Positions 63,964 through 64,000 of a stretch of 64,000 nucleotides of DNA are shown here, piece by piece. Source of the stretch: Bacteroidia bacterium (GTDB lineage: Bacteria; Bacteroidota; Bacteroidia; Flavobacteriales; Flavobacteriaceae); NCBI GenBank assembly GCA_030429455.1, contig JAUIFC010000002.1, positions 1 to 64,000 of the forward strand. The letters run 5' to 3'. Within the stretch, counting starts at the first letter, position 1, and each line of letters opens with the position of its first letter. Below the pieces are notes generated by a model that was not told the DNA's origin, did not search any database, and saw only the letters and a program-made list of their open reading frames with translations. The translations under genes were made by a program, and so were the position numbers.

Positions 63964-64000
63964 ATACCATTTGCGATTTGAAATTACTGTAAAAGAAATT
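63964..64000 (+). repeat. Dispersed hairpin element, copy C (cut by window edge)
   Basis: ATACCATTTGCGATTTGAAA and the following bases match 35178-35214 over 37 bases with four transitions and the left arm of 7769-7796. The right arm, if present, lies beyond the window. Confidence 0.8.

Overview
The window comes from a low-GC Bacteroidota chromosome, most likely a Flavobacteriaceae member. The support is: two surface proteins with type IX secretion (T9SS) C-terminal sorting domains, many small families typical of flavobacteria (DUF3667, DUF4293, DUF5777, DUF6341, DUF6427, DUF6265, DUF4136), a Rho factor with a long polar N-terminal insert, an exonuclease-fused DnaE, and repeated TAnnTTTG boxes, the Bacteroidota -7 promoter element, ahead of genes. 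No transposase, integrase, phage gene, tRNA, rRNA or CRISPR array was seen.

Layout. 0-3.5 kb: 3' part of a giant mosaic T9SS adhesin. 3.5-8.6 kb: ligA with a co-transcribed TetR regulator, an OmpH/Skp chaperone, a divergent TruA-like protein and a Uma2-type nuclease. 8.7-10.9 kb: hisA-hisF-hisIE, the late histidine genes without hisH or hisG. 11.1-13.8 kb: pyruvate dehydrogenase E1 alpha and E2. 13.9-16.7 kb: a MepA-like membrane peptidase, a PcrB/GGGP-synthase homologue and dGTPase. 16.9-24.0 kb: an accessory stretch with a single-chain restriction-methylation-specificity protein (1277 aa) among four unrecognised genes. 24.2-33.1 kb: cell-envelope genes, including a secreted Ser/Arg/Asn-rich protein, a DUF3667 protein, an AIM24 protein, a large outer-membrane barrel candidate, a LysM transglycosylase and DUF4293. 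33.3-39.2 kb: rho, then a glycerol locus (DeoR-type regulator, glpD, glpK). 39.3-45.2 kb: small lipoproteins, a DUF429 protein, dusB and a compact cytochrome/YceI/OB-fold/DUF5777 operon, with repeat-rich intergenic DNA. 45.4-50.8 kb: a second T9SS protein, a 60-aa membrane peptide, and a fumarylacetoacetase-ACP-phosphopantetheinyl transferase operon. 50.9-58.8 kb: glyA, DUF2059, two lipoproteins, the SRP RNA, an SDR oxidoreductase, a transaldolase-like gene and small membrane proteins. 59.0-64 kb: dnaE and a DUF6265 lipoprotein.

Most genes are housekeeping or envelope functions in short operons that often meet convergently at shared hairpin terminators. The least explained material is: (i) a dispersed element with copies at 7.77, 35.18 and 63.96 kb, the first forming a 28-bp stem whose only deviations are four G-U wobbles; (ii) the R-M-S gene and its unknown neighbours; (iii) an isolated ACP/PPTase pair attached to fumarylacetoacetase; (iv) repeat families that overlap the stop codons of hisA and the PPTase gene; (v) a near-identical repeat of about 220 bp inside the adhesin. 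All family assignments come from reading motifs, not from database searches.
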